Notes: generated from the letters alone by a model not told the origin. DNA of 55,435 bases from Plantactinospora mayteni (GCF_016862935.1 NZ_BONX01000062.1:1-55435); one strand, 5' to 3'; counted from the stretch's first letter, positions 9,201-18,026 are shown. Program-made: numbers and translations.

Positions 9201-12200
9201 CCCGGGAAACGGGCGCCCGATCGGCAGCGGGGCGTCGTCGGGAAGGTCGTCGACCTCGCCCTCGAAGACCGTGTTGTCGACGGTGACCTCGGTGACACCG
9301 TACGCGTTCGCGACCCGGGCATGGGCGCCGACGATCCGCCGGGCCAGCCTGTACTCCCCGACGTGCCACTTCTCCCCGCCGCCGATCAGCACCCGCATCG
9401 AGGGCAGCCCGCCACCCGTCGCGTCGAGGTGATCCAGCAGTCGGCGCAGCACCGCGGGTACCAACTCGAAGAACCCGACCTTCTCGGCTCGGATCAGCTC
9501 GGCGAGGCTCTCCGGACGCAGCAGTACCTCACGGGGCGCCACCACGAGCCGTCCACCGGTGCACAGCCCGCGCAGGGTCTCCGCCACGAACATGTCGAAC
9601 GAGAAGCTGGCCACCTGGAGATAGCTCCACTCCGGACGCAGGCCGTAGGTGTGCTGCCAGCCGGCGACCATGGCGACCAGCCGGTCGTGGGTGATGACGA
9701 CACCCTTGGGCCTGCCGGTCGAGCCCGACGTGTAGATCATGTACGCGGGCGTACCGGCCGACACCCGGGGCAGCGGCGGCACGTCCCGCCCGTCGTCCGG
9801 AATCCGATCGAGCTGGACGACCTCGACACCGTGGGCCGGCTCGGGGACGACCACGTCACTTCGGGTCAGCAGCATCCCCGCTTCGCTGTCGGAGAGCATC
9901 ATCGCCAGCCGTTCGCCCGGGTACGCCGGGTCGAGCGGCAGGTACGCGGCACCGGTCTTGAGTACCGCCCAGAGGGCGACGAACAGGTCGCGGTCGCGTT
10001 CCAGGCAGACGCCGACGAGGACGCCCGGCCCGGCCCCGAACCCGACCAGCCGGTGTGCGAGCCGGGTCGCGGCGGCGTCGAGTTCGCCGTAGCTGACGGT
10101 GGTGTCGTCGACGAGCAGCGCGGGGGCGTCCGGGGTGTCCCGGGCCCACCGCTCGACGAACTCGTGCACCCCGTGCAGTGGCGGGACCTCGATGTCGGCC
10201 AGGTCGGTGCCCTGGTGCCCGTCGAGGATGCCATGCCGCTCGGAGTCCGAGAGCATGGTCAGCCGGCTGATCGGCAGCTCCGGGCTCCGACAGCCGGCGT
10301 CGAGCAGCGCGACCAGATGGTCGCCCATCGCCGCGACGGTCTGCTCGTCGAACAGTTCGGTCGCGTAGTCCATCGTCAACAAGGTGTGGCCGTCGACGGT
10401 GTCGATCGCCACCGCGAGGTCGAGCATCGAGGCGGCGGGCGGCTCGTCACCGGCGTACCCGATCCCGCCGGCCGTCGGCTCCGGCAGGTTGTGCACGCTC
10501 AGCGAGACGGTGCTGAGGCGATTCCGGCCACGGCCCACGGGTATCTCCGCCGCGCCGACGATGCCCGGCGTCGGGAGGTCCTGGTGCGCGAGGTCCTCGA
10601 CGACCGAGGTGGCGAGCCGGTTCACCAGTTGGGTGGTGTTCGGGTCGCCGCCGAGATCGCCCCGGAAGGGCAGGACGTTGACGACCGGGCCGACGAGATC
10701 GACGGTGTCGGGATGGCTTCCACGGCGGGCTGTCGGGGCGAGAACGGTGACGTCCGTGACGCCGGTGTAACGATGCACCAGGGTGTGCACCGCAGCCAGC
10801 GCCACGACGAACAGACTGGTGTGGTGACGGCGTGCCTGGTCGTGCCAGCGACGAACGTGATCGTCGTCGAGGAGCCGGGCAACCCGTTCCACCGCGAAGG
10901 TTCGCTGCGGGGACCGGGGCCAGTCGGTGGGCAGGGCCCAGGAGGTGTCGACACCGACGAGCCGCTGCCGCCAGTACCCGACCAACTCAGCGCTCTGCGC
11001 GGCCGTGGCGTCCCGCGCGGCCAGCCCGGCCAGCGCGGACGCCGCCTGCCGCCCGACCTCGGCGTCGGTCTCCGCTGTGGATCCGGCTTCGGTGAGCAGC
11101 CGACCGAGGTCGTCGCCGAGCGTCGCCACCGACCATCCGTCGAAGCCGAGGTGGTGGACGACGAGGAGCAGCTCGTCTCCGGTCGGCAGCCGTAACAGCA
11201 GCGCCCGGACCGGCAGCGCCGCGGAGAGGTCGAACGCGACGCGGGTGGCGGCACGTCGGACCTGCCGCGCCCGCCGGTCCACGTCGCCGGTCGGTTCGGC
11301 ACGCAGGTCGATCGTGTCGAGCGGGACGTTGTCGTCGGCGGCGATGACGCGGCGAGGCCGATCGCCGTCGAACTGGACCCGCTGCCGTAACGCGGGGTGC
11401 CGCCGCGCCAACCGGCGCAGGAGGTGGCGCAGCCGGTCGGTCTCGACCCGCTGCGGCAGGCGGTAACGAATACCGAGCGTGTGTACCGGCAGTTCCACCA
11501 GATGCTCGGTCACCACGAAGTCACGCTGGAGCGGTGTCAGGTCGCCGGAGTCCGGGCTGTCCGGGTCGGTCGGCGGCGTCGGCATCTCGGCGGCGTGCAC
11601 CCGGGACGAGGCGTGCACCCGGGAGGAGGCGTGCACCGTGGTCACCACGTCGCGGAACCGGGGCCGGGCGAGGACCTGGGATATGTCGATCTCCAGGTCG
11701 TGTTCCCGGTACAGCCGGGTGACCAGCCGGATCGCCGCGAGCGAGTCGCCGCCCTGCGCGAAGAAATGGTCGTCGTCGGTGACACTGTCGACACCGAGCA
11801 GTTCGGACCAGATCCGGCGTACCGCGGACGACGTGCCGGAGCCGTTGCCGTCGGTTGTCTCCGGACCGGCGACCGGTGCGGCAGGGCCGTGGAGGCGCAG
11901 GTCGACGCCGGCCGTGGCGAGTGCCGGGCGGTCGATCTTGCCGGAAACCGTCCTCGGGAAGCGTGCGTGCACGGTGATCGAGTGCGGGCGCAGGAAGGCC
12001 GGCAGCTCTCTGGCGACGTGGTCCCACACGACGGCCGGATCGGCCGGCTGGTCGTCTCCGCCGGCGGCGAGCAGGTGGGCCCGCAGGATCGGTCGACCAT
12101 CCACCTCGTCGACCTGCACGGCTGCCTCCAGCACGCCCGGCGTACGGGCCAGGGTCGCCTCCACCTCGGCCGGCTCGACCCGGAAACCACGGAGTTTGAC

Positions 12201-13520
12201 CTGGCGGTCGAGCCGCCCGAGGTACTCCAGGTTCCCGTCCGGACGCCGCCGGACCCGGTCACCGGTGCGGTACTCCCGACCGTGACCGGCGTACGCGACG
12301 AACCGGCCAGCGGTCAGGTCGGCATCGCCGAGGTACCCGGTGGCCACGGCCGGCCCGCCGATCCACAGTTCACCCACGCCGTCCTCGACCTCGGCACCGG
12401 TCTCGGTATCGATCACCCGGCAGGTGACGCCCGGCAGTGGCCGTCCGATCGGGACCGGGTCGTCGCCGTCCCAGGTCGACAGTTCGGCGGTGGTCGCCAC
12501 GACAGTGGTCTCGGTGGGGCCGTAGCTGTTGACCAGCCGCATCCCCGGGGCCGCGTGCCGCCGCCAACGGCGTACCGCGTCCGCACGTACCGCCTCCCCG
12601 CCGATCACCACCATCCGCAGCTCGGGCGGCAGGCTCGCCTCGCCCTGTTCCAGGGCCACCAGCAATTCGAGCCAGTACGCGGTGGGCAGCCCCAGGACCG
12701 ATATTCCCCAGGACCCACAGACTCGCAGGAAGAGGTCCGGTCGCCCGATCATCTCTTCGTCGCGGACGACAATGGTCGCCCCGGTGCACAGCGGCAGGAA
12801 GATCTCCTCGACCGAGGCGTCGAAGCTCAGCGAGGCGAACTGGAGCATCCGGTCACCGGGCCCGAGCCCGTAGACCCCGGACGCGGCCCGGCAGTAGTGC
12901 ACCAGCGCCCGTCGCGGCACCACGACGGCCTTCGGTTCCCCGGTGGAGCCCGAGGTCACGATCACATAGGCGGGATCCTCGCCACGACCGCCGGCCGGTG
13001 GATCGGGACGGTTCGTGGCCAGCAGCGCCCCGACCGTCGACTGGTTCGCGGTCAGCGCCTCGACCGTCGACTGTGGAACGGTGGTGGGCTGGCTGGTCTC
13101 CCCTTCCACCAGTTCCAGCACCGGAGCCACCTGGTCGAGGATGCGGGTACGCCGGGCCGCCGGGTGATCGCGGTCGAGCGGGAGCCAGGCGGCTCCAGCG
13201 CGCAGGATGCCGAGGATCGCGGTGATCGCCGCCGCACCACGAGGCAGGCTGACCGCCACGACGTCACCGCGCCGGACACCGTGTGCCCGCAGGGCAGCCC
13301 CCACCTGGGCGGCACCCTCCAGGAGGGCGGCATAGGTCAGGGACCGGCCACCCTCGACAACGGCCGCCACATCCGGGAAGCGCGCGGCGATGCTCTCGAT
13401 CAGCTCGTGGACCTCCGCGACGTCCTCGGGTCCGTCGACCCGGGCGTTTCTCGACGAGGAGAGCGGGGGCGCGCTGATCGGTTGGAGCGCAAAGCTGCGC
13501 AGATCTGGCGAACTCGGCAT
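6243..13520 (-). CDS. Dimodular NRPS fused to thioesterase and MFS transporter (A-T-C-A-T-TE-MFS)
   Basis: A 2425-residue protein. Approximate order: A1 40-530 (TSGSTGEPK; SYGPTE; A10 SGKIDR), T1 with GGDS serine ~592, C ~660-1090 (HHLGFDG intact), A2 ~1115-1610 (TSGSTGRPK; unusual YGVTE; A10 NGKLDR), T2 serine ~1666, TE ~1705-1960 and a 12-helix-type MFS domain ~1980-2400. With no starter C domain it should build a dipeptide. By position against GrsA, the A1 pocket reads about DAEGVGSVVK, close to lysine-type codes; A2 reads about DMAELGAVDK, which I cannot assign. The TE motif is GHCLG, so the nucleophile is Cys ~1794 rather than Ser. The fused MFS presumably exports the product. It is the first gene of the operon. 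The ATG at 13520 lacks a clear Shine-Dalgarno, and an in-frame stop lies 7 codons upstream. Confidence 0.93.
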   Translation of the reverse strand: MPSSPDLRSFALQPISAPPLSSSRNARVDGPEDVAEVHELIESIAARFPDVAAVVEGGRSLTYAALLEGAAQVGAALRAHGVRRGDVVAVSLPRGAAAITAILGILRAGAAWLPLDRDHPAARRTRILDQVAPVLELVEGETSQPTTVPQSTVEALTANQSTVGALLATNRPDPPAGGRGEDPAYVIVTSGSTGEPKAVVVPRRALVHYCRAASGVYGLGPGDRMLQFASLSFDASVEEIFLPLCTGATIVVRDEEMIGRPDLFLRVCGSWGISVLGLPTAYWLELLVALEQGEASLPPELRMVVIGGEAVRADAVRRWRRHAAPGMRLVNSYGPTETTVVATTAELSTWDGDDPVPIGRPLPGVTCRVIDTETGAEVEDGVGELWIGGPAVATGYLGDADLTAGRFVAYAGHGREYRTGDRVRRRPDGNLEYLGRLDRQVKLRGFRVEPAEVEATLARTPGVLEAAVQVDEVDGRPILRAHLLAAGGDDQPADPAVVWDHVARELPAFLRPHSITVHARFPRTVSGKIDRPALATAGVDLRLHGPAAPVAGPETTDGNGSGTSSAVRRIWSELLGVDSVTDDDHFFAQGGDSLAAIRLVTRLYREHDLEIDISQVLARPRFRDVVTTVHASSRVHASSRVHAAEMPTPPTDPDSPDSGDLTPLQRDFVVTEHLVELPVHTLGIRYRLPQRVETDRLRHLLRRLARRHPALRQRVQFDGDRPRRVIAADDNVPLDTIDLRAEPTGDVDRRARQVRRAATRVAFDLSAALPVRALLLRLPTGDELLLVVHHLGFDGWSVATLGDDLGRLLTEAGSTAETDAEVGRQAASALAGLAARDATAAQSAELVGYWRQRLVGVDTSWALPTDWPRSPQRTFAVERVARLLDDDHVRRWHDQARRHHTSLFVVALAAVHTLVHRYTGVTDVTVLAPTARRGSHPDTVDLVGPVVNVLPFRGDLGGDPNTTQLVNRLATSVVEDLAHQDLPTPGIVGAAEIPVGRGRNRLSTVSLSVHNLPEPTAGGIGYAGDEPPAASMLDLAVAIDTVDGHTLLTMDYATELFDEQTVAAMGDHLVALLDAGCRSPELPISRLTMLSDSERHGILDGHQGTDLADIEVPPLHGVHEFVERWARDTPDAPALLVDDTTVSYGELDAAATRLAHRLVGFGAGPGVLVGVCLERDRDLFVALWAVLKTGAAYLPLDPAYPGERLAMMLSDSEAGMLLTRSDVVVPEPAHGVEVVQLDRIPDDGRDVPPLPRVSAGTPAYMIYTSGSTGRPKGVVITHDRLVAMVAGWQHTYGLRPEWSYLQVASFSFDMFVAETLRGLCTGGRLVVAPREVLLRPESLAELIRAEKVGFFELVPAVLRRLLDHLDATGGGLPSMRVLIGGGEKWHVGEYRLARRIVGAHARVANAYGVTEVTVDNTVFEGEVDDLPDDAPLPIGRPFPGHRMHVLDGHGGPVPHGVVGELYLGGFGVADGYHRRPDLTAQRFVPDPTRPGGKLYRTGDSARRRRDGVVEFLGRLDDQVKLNGHRIELGEIEAALTALPGVQAAAVSVQTTARGTSQLVGHVVLRDAEQGWAEDQIRAHLATRLPGHLVPAQIMTLASLPTTPNGKLDRRALPAPADRRGSGRPADRTPLNPMERRVARAWAEVLDLGDPDALEPEDDFFALGGDSFAALRVVRRLDAEVTLIELYQNPTVRGLATVLDARAPRSSRLLHRLTPRDADADGVTVVAIPYSGGNAIAYRPLALALPDTWALHAVELPGHDPTRPDEPLRPAEEVAGRVVDEMATLRGPLLLYGHCLGVAVTVEIARQAEERGLNLIGVGLGAGFPTARLPGRLLDRIYRLVPTDRFTSDRELMAYLRGRGGFTDLSDPQDVEFALRNVRHDARDAERYFTDLYRDPTVTPLRAPVRSIVGSRDRVTEHHTERVREWSHVASDVDQAVLPDAGHFFIGTHAEELAGALTELATPDRHRPVPVVAPPPGPEPRLGLFALVTTGQLVSMIGSGLSSFVLSIWVFAQTGSVGAFAVLSAVAVLPGVLLGPIGGAVADRWDRRLVMIASDVGSAVAVVGVALLVLLDGLSLWHVFLAVTITSVAGAFQRPAYLAAVAQMVPKRYLGHANGISQVGVGISAVFGPLLGAALYALIGVGGVLLLDLATFLVGVATLLWARIPDLAFRRREENFRTEIARGWAYIVRRPGLRAAMWFFTVDQLLFALGFAVVTPMLLIEHSPAAAGFALSAGGVGGLVGALVMGLWGGTTRRMHGVLLAMAGASAAMALAGLFPAAWCATVGMFGLALGVAVAEAHFIAMIQTKVGFELQGRVLALYLSVMMLATPLGYLVVAPLADTWVRPLLEPDGVLASSVGAVLGTGPGRGLAFLVVLSGLAQLGWAYWGWRNPVLRDLEEDLPDALPPARLGDKDELQRLADEQLAAHA
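11593..11638. repeat. 18-bp tandem repeat in the NRPS T1-C linker
   Basis: Two full 18-bp units (11593-11610 and 11611-11628, two mismatches) and part of a third encode VHASSR repeats between the T1 and C domains. They are in frame, so copy-number changes would only alter linker length. Confidence 0.75.
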
Positions 13521-13919
13521 GGCTTGCAGCGAAGGTGGTCAGCACGAATTGCGGGTGGCCGATCAGGTAACACCTCTCCACCGGTGCCTAAAGCTTTGCG
13601 GGGTACATCTGTTGACGTCCGCGAATCAACCCGGCGGGATCTGGTGGCTGGGTCGGGCTACCCACGTCTGACCTCCGGGAATCCGTCGCCGCAGGGGCTC
13701 AACTGGCAGACGGAAGCGGCTGCGGCGCACGACGGAGGAAGAGGGGCGCTCCAGCGGACGGCCGCGACACGTCCGTCGGCGAGCGGTACGAGCGACGTCG
13801 GCACACCGTGGGGCAGCCCGGATAGGTGTGCCGACGGGAACGCCGGGGTACCTTTGCCAGGGACCAACTCGGGAGCTGTCCTTTCTGTGCGGGGCCGAGT
13901 CGAGGTACGGACGTGACGC
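13521..13919. other. Intergenic region upstream of the NRPS operon
   Basis: About 400 bp between the NRPS start and the 3' end of a separate MBL gene. It must hold the promoter of the 13.5-kb operon, but I find no convincing -35/-10 pair on the minus strand. Short open frames here (minus 13658-13954 and plus-strand frames) lack a family resemblance and a ribosome-binding site. I do not call a gene. Confidence 0.5.
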
Positions 13920-14627
13920 CTAACCTGTGGGCAGGTCGAGACGGGCAGCGACATCCCGCATCCGGAGCTGGCCCTCGTTCAGCAACGGCGCTCCATGTCC
14001 GAAACAGACGACGTCGGCGTCGAGCTCCGACAATCGGCGAAAGGACGCGAAGACCCGATCCCGGTCCGTATTGAACACACCGGGAATCACGCTGCCCTCA
14101 TGGTGCGCCGCCACATCACCGGTGAACAGGATGCGATGCCGTTTCAGATAGAGAGCGATGCTTCCATCGGTGTGGCCGGGCGTGGAAACAACTGTGGCCC
14201 CTCCCCCGAACTCCAGGATGTCGCCGTCCACGACCGTCACGTCGACACGTACGGGCGGTGCGCTCTCCAGACCGGCGGCCACCTGTTCGTGCAGGACCCG
14301 CTCCGCTTCGGTGAAGTGTGGCGGCTGACCCGCCTGCTCGCCACGGATCACAGGAGCGTCGGAAGCATGGGCGACGACCGTCATGCCGCCCCATCGGACC
14401 ACCTCTGCGGCCGAGCCCATGTGGTCGTCGTGAAAATGCGTCAGCACGAGCCGGTCGACGGCGGTGGTATCGAGTCCGACCTGACGCAGGGCATCGGCAA
14501 TGGCTGGGCCGGATCCCGGTGCTCCCGTATCGATAAGGGTTGCCGATCCGTCATCGTCCCAGAGGTAGGACTGATAGGTGCCGAGGGTCAGCAGGTAGAG
14601 CTGGGGATGCAATTGTGTGACGCCCAT
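13920..14627 (-). CDS. MBL-fold metallo-hydrolase (glyoxalase II-like branch)
   Basis: About 235 residues of metallo-beta-lactamase fold with an intact THFHDDHMG metal motif, a later STPGHTDGS histidine, LFTGDV aspartate and a final CFGHG histidine. This gives the full HxHxDH-H-D-H set of the glyoxalase II-like hydrolases. An ATG exists at 14675, but I prefer the ATG at 14627 (MGVTQLHPQ), which has GAGG a few bases upstream and removes a low-complexity N-terminus. It is transcribed in the same direction as the NRPS operon and lies 400 bp upstream of it. General detoxification is the default reading; resistance to the cluster product is a possibility. Confidence 0.85.
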   Translation of the reverse strand: MGVTQLHPQLYLLTLGTYQSYLWDDDGSATLIDTGAPGSGPAIADALRQVGLDTTAVDRLVLTHFHDDHMGSAAEVVRWGGMTVVAHASDAPVIRGEQAGQPPHFTEAERVLHEQVAAGLESAPPVRVDVTVVDGDILEFGGGATVVSTPGHTDGSIALYLKRHRILFTGDVAAHHEGSVIPGVFNTDRDRVFASFRRLSELDADVVCFGHGAPLLNEGQLRMRDVAARLDLPTG

Positions 14628-14786
14628 GGGCCTCAACCTATCATTCGGTCCTGACCCGTTCCCCGGCCTCGTCATCGCCCGACATCCACCCTTTCCGGTG
14701 TGAGCAGGGCGCGACGAACGAGCAGCCCGAGGATTGCGTCCAGACGAGCCGGTGCACGCTCGGCTCGAGCCGGTCGAGCAGTCAGG

Positions 14787-15059
14787 TCAGTCGTCGCCCG
14801 CTGACGCCTTGGGCGACCCCAACCCGCGGTACGCCGTCAAAGAGAGCCGGACCAGCGCGACGAGGAGACCTGGACCGAACACCATCACCCACAACGGCCG
14901 CGTACCGTCCGGTGCGGCGATCAACACCGTCGAGACAACTACGTGACCGGCGAGTACTGCCACCCGGAGCCGCGCCGATCGCAACGGCAGAGCGGCCACC
15001 CCGGCCGACACGACGGCGAACAGTCCGAGGATCAGGAAGATGATCCAGTATCCGAGCAC
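14787..15059 (-). CDS. Small hydrophobic membrane protein
   Basis: A 90-residue protein with three hydrophobic segments (about residues 3-24, 32-49 and 55-75) and a short polar C-terminus ending in GDD. I recognise no family. Third positions are strongly G/C, as expected for a real gene here. Its neighbours are the MBL gene downstream and the beta-lactamase upstream, all on the minus strand, but gaps of more than 100 bp argue against one tight operon. Confidence 0.6.
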   Translation of the reverse strand: MLGYWIIFLILGLFAVVSAGVAALPLRSARLRVAVLAGHVVVSTVLIAAPDGTRPLWVMVFGPGLLVALVRLSLTAYRGLGSPKASAGDD

Positions 15060-15166
15060 TTTCCCGTCCTAGCCCTGACGTCTCACGATGCTGCCTTGCA
15101 GGTTGTTGGTGATTCCGCGTCATCGTGCCACCGCACCGGTAACCGAGCGATCCGACCGGGTACGAC

Positions 15167-16096
15167 CTACCGGCGCAGAGCCTCGACCGTCAGCTTCGCC
15201 GCCTGGGCGATCAGCCTGTCGTCGTACTCGGCGTTCTTCCCGGCGCGGCGGGAGAGGATCGCGAGCACGATGGGCACACCGTCGGGGGGCCAGATCACGG
15301 CGATGTCGTTGCGGGTGCCGTACCCGCCGGAGCCGGTCTTGTCGCCGACCTGCCAGCCGGCCGGGACGCCGGCCCGGACGAGCGCGTCACCGGTCGTGTT
15401 CCCCTTGAGCCACCCGGTCAGGACCGCGCGGTCCTCGGCGGACAGCGCGTCACCGAGGACGTAGGCCCGCAGGTCGGTGGCGAGGGCCCGGGGAGTGCTC
15501 GTGTCGCGCTGGTCACCGGGGGCCGCCTCGTTGAGGTCCGTCTCGATCCGCTCCGGATCGGTGACCTGGTCGCCGAGGTCGCGCAGCGCCCGCTCGAAGC
15601 CGGCCGGGCCGCCGAGCCGCTTCAGCAGCAGGTTGGCGGCAGTGTTGTCGCTGTACCGCACTGCGGCGTCGCCCAGCTCACGCAGGGTCATCCCCTTTCC
15701 CACGTGCCGCTCGGTGACCGGCGAGTGCGTCACCAGGTCTGCCCTCGAATAGCGGACCACCTGGTCCAGCTCAGCGGTGGAGGTCGCGCCCAGCATCGCC
15801 GCGGCGGCGAGCGCCTTGAAGGTCGAGGCGTAGCCGAACCGCTCGTCGGCGCGATGCTCCACCGCGCGGCCGGTGCCGGTGTCGATGGCGTAGACGCCCA
15901 GCCGGGCGTCGAACTCCGCTTCGAGTCGGGCGAAATCGGGCGGCGCTGCGGACGGCGGCGAGGAGGTGGCGACCGGGCTCGTCGGGGAGTACGACGGGAA
16001 TGTGCTCGGCGGGCCGGTCGCCGAGCAGGCGGCGAGCGGCGCGAGCACGAGCGCGGCGGCGACCGTCACGGCGGCCCGACGGGGCGCGGAAATCAT
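15167..16096 (-). CDS. bla: Class A serine beta-lactamase lipoprotein
   Basis: A 309-residue precursor. The start at 16096 (MISAPRR) is chosen over the ATG/GTG further upstream because AAAGGA lies 8 bases before it and the signal peptide begins there. The lipobox LAAC suggests a membrane-anchored lipoprotein. All class A motifs are present: STFK (nucleophile Ser and Lys), SDN, ETDLNEA with the general-base Glu of the omega loop, and DKTGSG. It should therefore be an active penicillin-hydrolysing enzyme. No regulator is adjacent; a BlaI/M56 pair sits about 12 kb away. It may simply be an intrinsic actinomycete beta-lactamase. Its position 1.6 kb from an NRPS operon that may make a beta-lactam is suggestive. 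Confidence 0.95.
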   Translation of the reverse strand: MISAPRRAAVTVAAALVLAPLAACSATGPPSTFPSYSPTSPVATSSPPSAAPPDFARLEAEFDARLGVYAIDTGTGRAVEHRADERFGYASTFKALAAAAMLGATSTAELDQVVRYSRADLVTHSPVTERHVGKGMTLRELGDAAVRYSDNTAANLLLKRLGGPAGFERALRDLGDQVTDPERIETDLNEAAPGDQRDTSTPRALATDLRAYVLGDALSAEDRAVLTGWLKGNTTGDALVRAGVPAGWQVGDKTGSGGYGTRNDIAVIWPPDGVPIVLAILSRRAGKNAEYDDRLIAQAAKLTVEALRR

Positions 16097-16504
16097 CGCT
16101 TGGTTCCTTTCGTCGGTCCACGCCCGGGCCGGCGGCCGGACGTCGAGACCCGCGTGCCGCACCAGACTGCCATCGAAGACAGAAAAGTGTGGAAATGCCG
16201 ATCCGGCGCTGGCTGAGGCGGCCGAATCATCAAGGCAGGATCATGGCGGACGCGGCGTGCCGGCATGACGTCTGGACCAGCTTGCCGAGTTCCCGGTACC
16301 GCGTTCGAAGGTTGCCGTAGCCGGTTCTGGCGCGTCGTCCCGACGGTGGCGGCGGGCCGTCGGCCGAGGGGCGGGCCGGGCGGCGGAGCGGTCCCGTCGC
16401 GGGGTGGCGGACCGGGCCACGCCGGCCCCTGGCCCGGGTCGCCGGCCTGACATGAGTACGAGAACGGATACGCCAGGACCGGAGGCCGTGCCAGATTCTC
16501 GGGC
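16097..16504. other. Intergenic region between divergent genes
   Basis: About 400 bp separating the beta-lactamase from the plus-strand membrane-protein pair. Both promoters should be here. I see no repeat, RNA gene or convincing conserved box. Long open frames on the minus strand across this stretch are Arg/Pro-rich shadows. Confidence 0.5.
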
Positions 16505-16855
16505 ATGGATGATGTGGCTGCGCCGCGCCGAGCGTCGTTCGGGCTGAGCCTTCTCGTCGCGCTGGGCTGGTACACCACCGTGCTTGCCGCGGTTTTCGTC
16601 GGGCATGCAGGGATACCGGCCACACCGAACCGGGACTGTGCGGCGGTGTTCAGCTGCATGACACCGCAAGAGGAACTCGGCCTGCTGGTGATCCTCGGCG
16701 GCCCGATCCTCGCGGGTCTGCTGTTCAGCACGCTGGTGGTCACCGGGCTGCTCGCGCGCCGGGTCCCCTCCTCGATCCTCACCGGCACCCTGTCGGCGCT
16801 CGGCAGCGTCGTCGTGGTGGCGGTGGCCGGTGCGGTCTGGCAGGGTCTCCGGTGA
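16505..16855 (+). CDS. Small membrane protein, function unknown
   Basis: A 116-residue protein with three predicted hydrophobic segments (about 14-36, 58-82 and 94-112) and two cysteines in the first extracytoplasmic loop (NRDCAAVFSC), which could form a disulfide. Its stop overlaps the GTG start of the next gene by 4 bp, so the two are probably translated together and may form one complex. I recognise no family. Confidence 0.7.
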   Translation: MDDVAAPRRASFGLSLLVALGWYTTVLAAVFVGHAGIPATPNRDCAAVFSCMTPQEELGLLVILGGPILAGLLFSTLVVTGLLARRVPSSILTGTLSALGSVVVVAVAGAVWQGLR

Positions 16856-17259
16856 GGCGCGCCGGACTCGGCGTACTCTTCGTCGCCTGGCTCTACGGCG
16901 TTCCGTTCCTGCTCATCGTCGGGTTGATTCGACGTACGTCGTCGCCCTACCTGGCGACCCGCTCGGCGGCACAGGCCTTCGGCGCGACCACGGACACCCT
17001 CCTGACCACGGCACTGGTGCTCAACCTGGCACTTCCGGTGACCGGGGTGCTGCTCGCCCGGCTCGTCCGCCATCGGTACTGGACTCGCCACTTCGGTTGG
17101 TCACTGGTGGGCACGGTACTGATCTACGTCGCCGTCTCGATCGCGCAGAGCGCGGCGACGGCACCGTTGATCGGCTGGACGCCGGACGACCAGGAGCCAG
17201 CACCCCGCGTGACGCAGTGCATCCCGACCAGCGGCGGCCGTGGCTGCCCCGGCGGCTGA
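16852..17259 (+). CDS. Small membrane protein, partner of the preceding gene
   Basis: A 135-residue protein starting at a GTG that overlaps the upstream stop by 4 bp. Three hydrophobic segments lie near residues 5-25, 47-68 and 82-103. They are followed by a polar C-terminal tail with two cysteines (TQCIPTSGGRGCPGG). The shared topology and coupling with the upstream gene suggest a two-component membrane unit. No function can be assigned. Confidence 0.7.
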   Translation: MRRAGLGVLFVAWLYGVPFLLIVGLIRRTSSPYLATRSAAQAFGATTDTLLTTALVLNLALPVTGVLLARLVRHRYWTRHFGWSLVGTVLIYVAVSIAQSAATAPLIGWTPDDQEPAPRVTQCIPTSGGRGCPGG

Positions 17260-17333
17260 TCCCGGCGTACGACACGGCGGAATTGGCTGGCGGCGTGACT
17301 CCTGTTCTGGGCTGTGCGGCGTCCGGTCGCCGG

Positions 17334-18017
17334 CTACCGGCCAGAGGTCGACAGTGAGTCCTGGTCGAGTCGGTGGACCACGTCGACGATGTCGGGAAAG
17401 GTGTCGACGAAGGCGTCGACGTACCGGCGGTCGAAGTCCGCTGGCTTCCGCACCCCGCTCTGGAGGCAGCCGACGAAGTACATGCCCGCACCGCCGGCTG
17501 CCACGGCGTCGCCCGGAGAATCCCCCACGTACACGCACTGCTGCGGCGGTATCCCGGTCGTCGCGAGCAACTCGTCGAAGGCACGCGGGTCCGGCTTACG
17601 AAATCGGGTGTTGCCGGCGTGGTAGATGCCGTTGACCCGCTCGGCCAGTACGTGATCCGGTTCCAACATGTGGCGGACCTCGTCCTCGGCGCGGGACGTC
17701 AACAGGAACACCGCCCGGCCGGCCAGCACGAACTCGTCGAGCGCGCGCAGGTTCTCCGGCGGGATCACGTCCAGGCGACCGTCGGCGACGTGCTGTCTCA
17801 GCGCCCGTTGATGCAGCGCCGCGAACCTGGCCAGGTCGAGGCCGGGAGACCGTTTGGGCATCGCGTCCAACAGCGGCTCGCCCCAGGTGGCCAGATGCAG
17901 GGCCCGAGGCATCGTCGGCCGGCCCATCTGCGCCAGGACCTCGTTCTCCAACGCGAACGCGGCTGCCTGGGTGAGGCACAGGGTGTCGTCGACGTCCACG
18001 ATCACGGCCCGGATCAC
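17334..18017 (-). CDS. HAD-superfamily hydrolase
   Basis: A 227-residue HAD phosphatase. Motif I is DVDDTL at residues 8-13, motif II is the LLTSR region near 103-107, the motif III lysine is in RFRKPDP, and motif IV is YVGDSPGD with the metal-binding aspartates. A helical cap lies between motifs I and II, as in the phosphoglycolate-phosphatase-like subfamily (DPRAFDELLATTGI before motif IV is typical). Substrates are small phosphorylated metabolites or nucleotides; the precise one is not readable. It lies 9 bp after the HPF-like gene on the same strand, so the two may be co-transcribed. Confidence 0.88.
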   Translation of the reverse strand: MIRAVIVDVDDTLCLTQAAAFALENEVLAQMGRPTMPRALHLATWGEPLLDAMPKRSPGLDLARFAALHQRALRQHVADGRLDVIPPENLRALDEFVLAGRAVFLLTSRAEDEVRHMLEPDHVLAERVNGIYHAGNTRFRKPDPRAFDELLATTGIPPQQCVYVGDSPGDAVAAGGAGMYFVGCLQSGVRKPADFDRRYVDAFVDTFPDIVDVVHRLDQDSLSTSGR

Positions 18018-18026
18018 CGGCCCAGT

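Noticed and set aside
13264-13581. GTG-started minus frame VERCYLIGHPQF overlapping the NRPS start as a leader peptide or MbtH-like gene
   Set aside because: Runs out of frame through the NRPS N-terminus, no ribosome-binding site and no MbtH signature.
8760-13916. Long plus-strand open frames opposite the NRPS (8760-11195 and 11397-13916)
   Set aside because: Antisense shadows caused by high GC; residue composition (Gly/Arg/Val/Asp-rich) and lack of motifs, against a clear NRPS on the other strand.
16093-17091. 332-codon minus-strand frame over the membrane-protein pair
   Set aside because: Low-complexity Arg/Pro composition; the plus-strand genes have sensible membrane helices and coupled starts.
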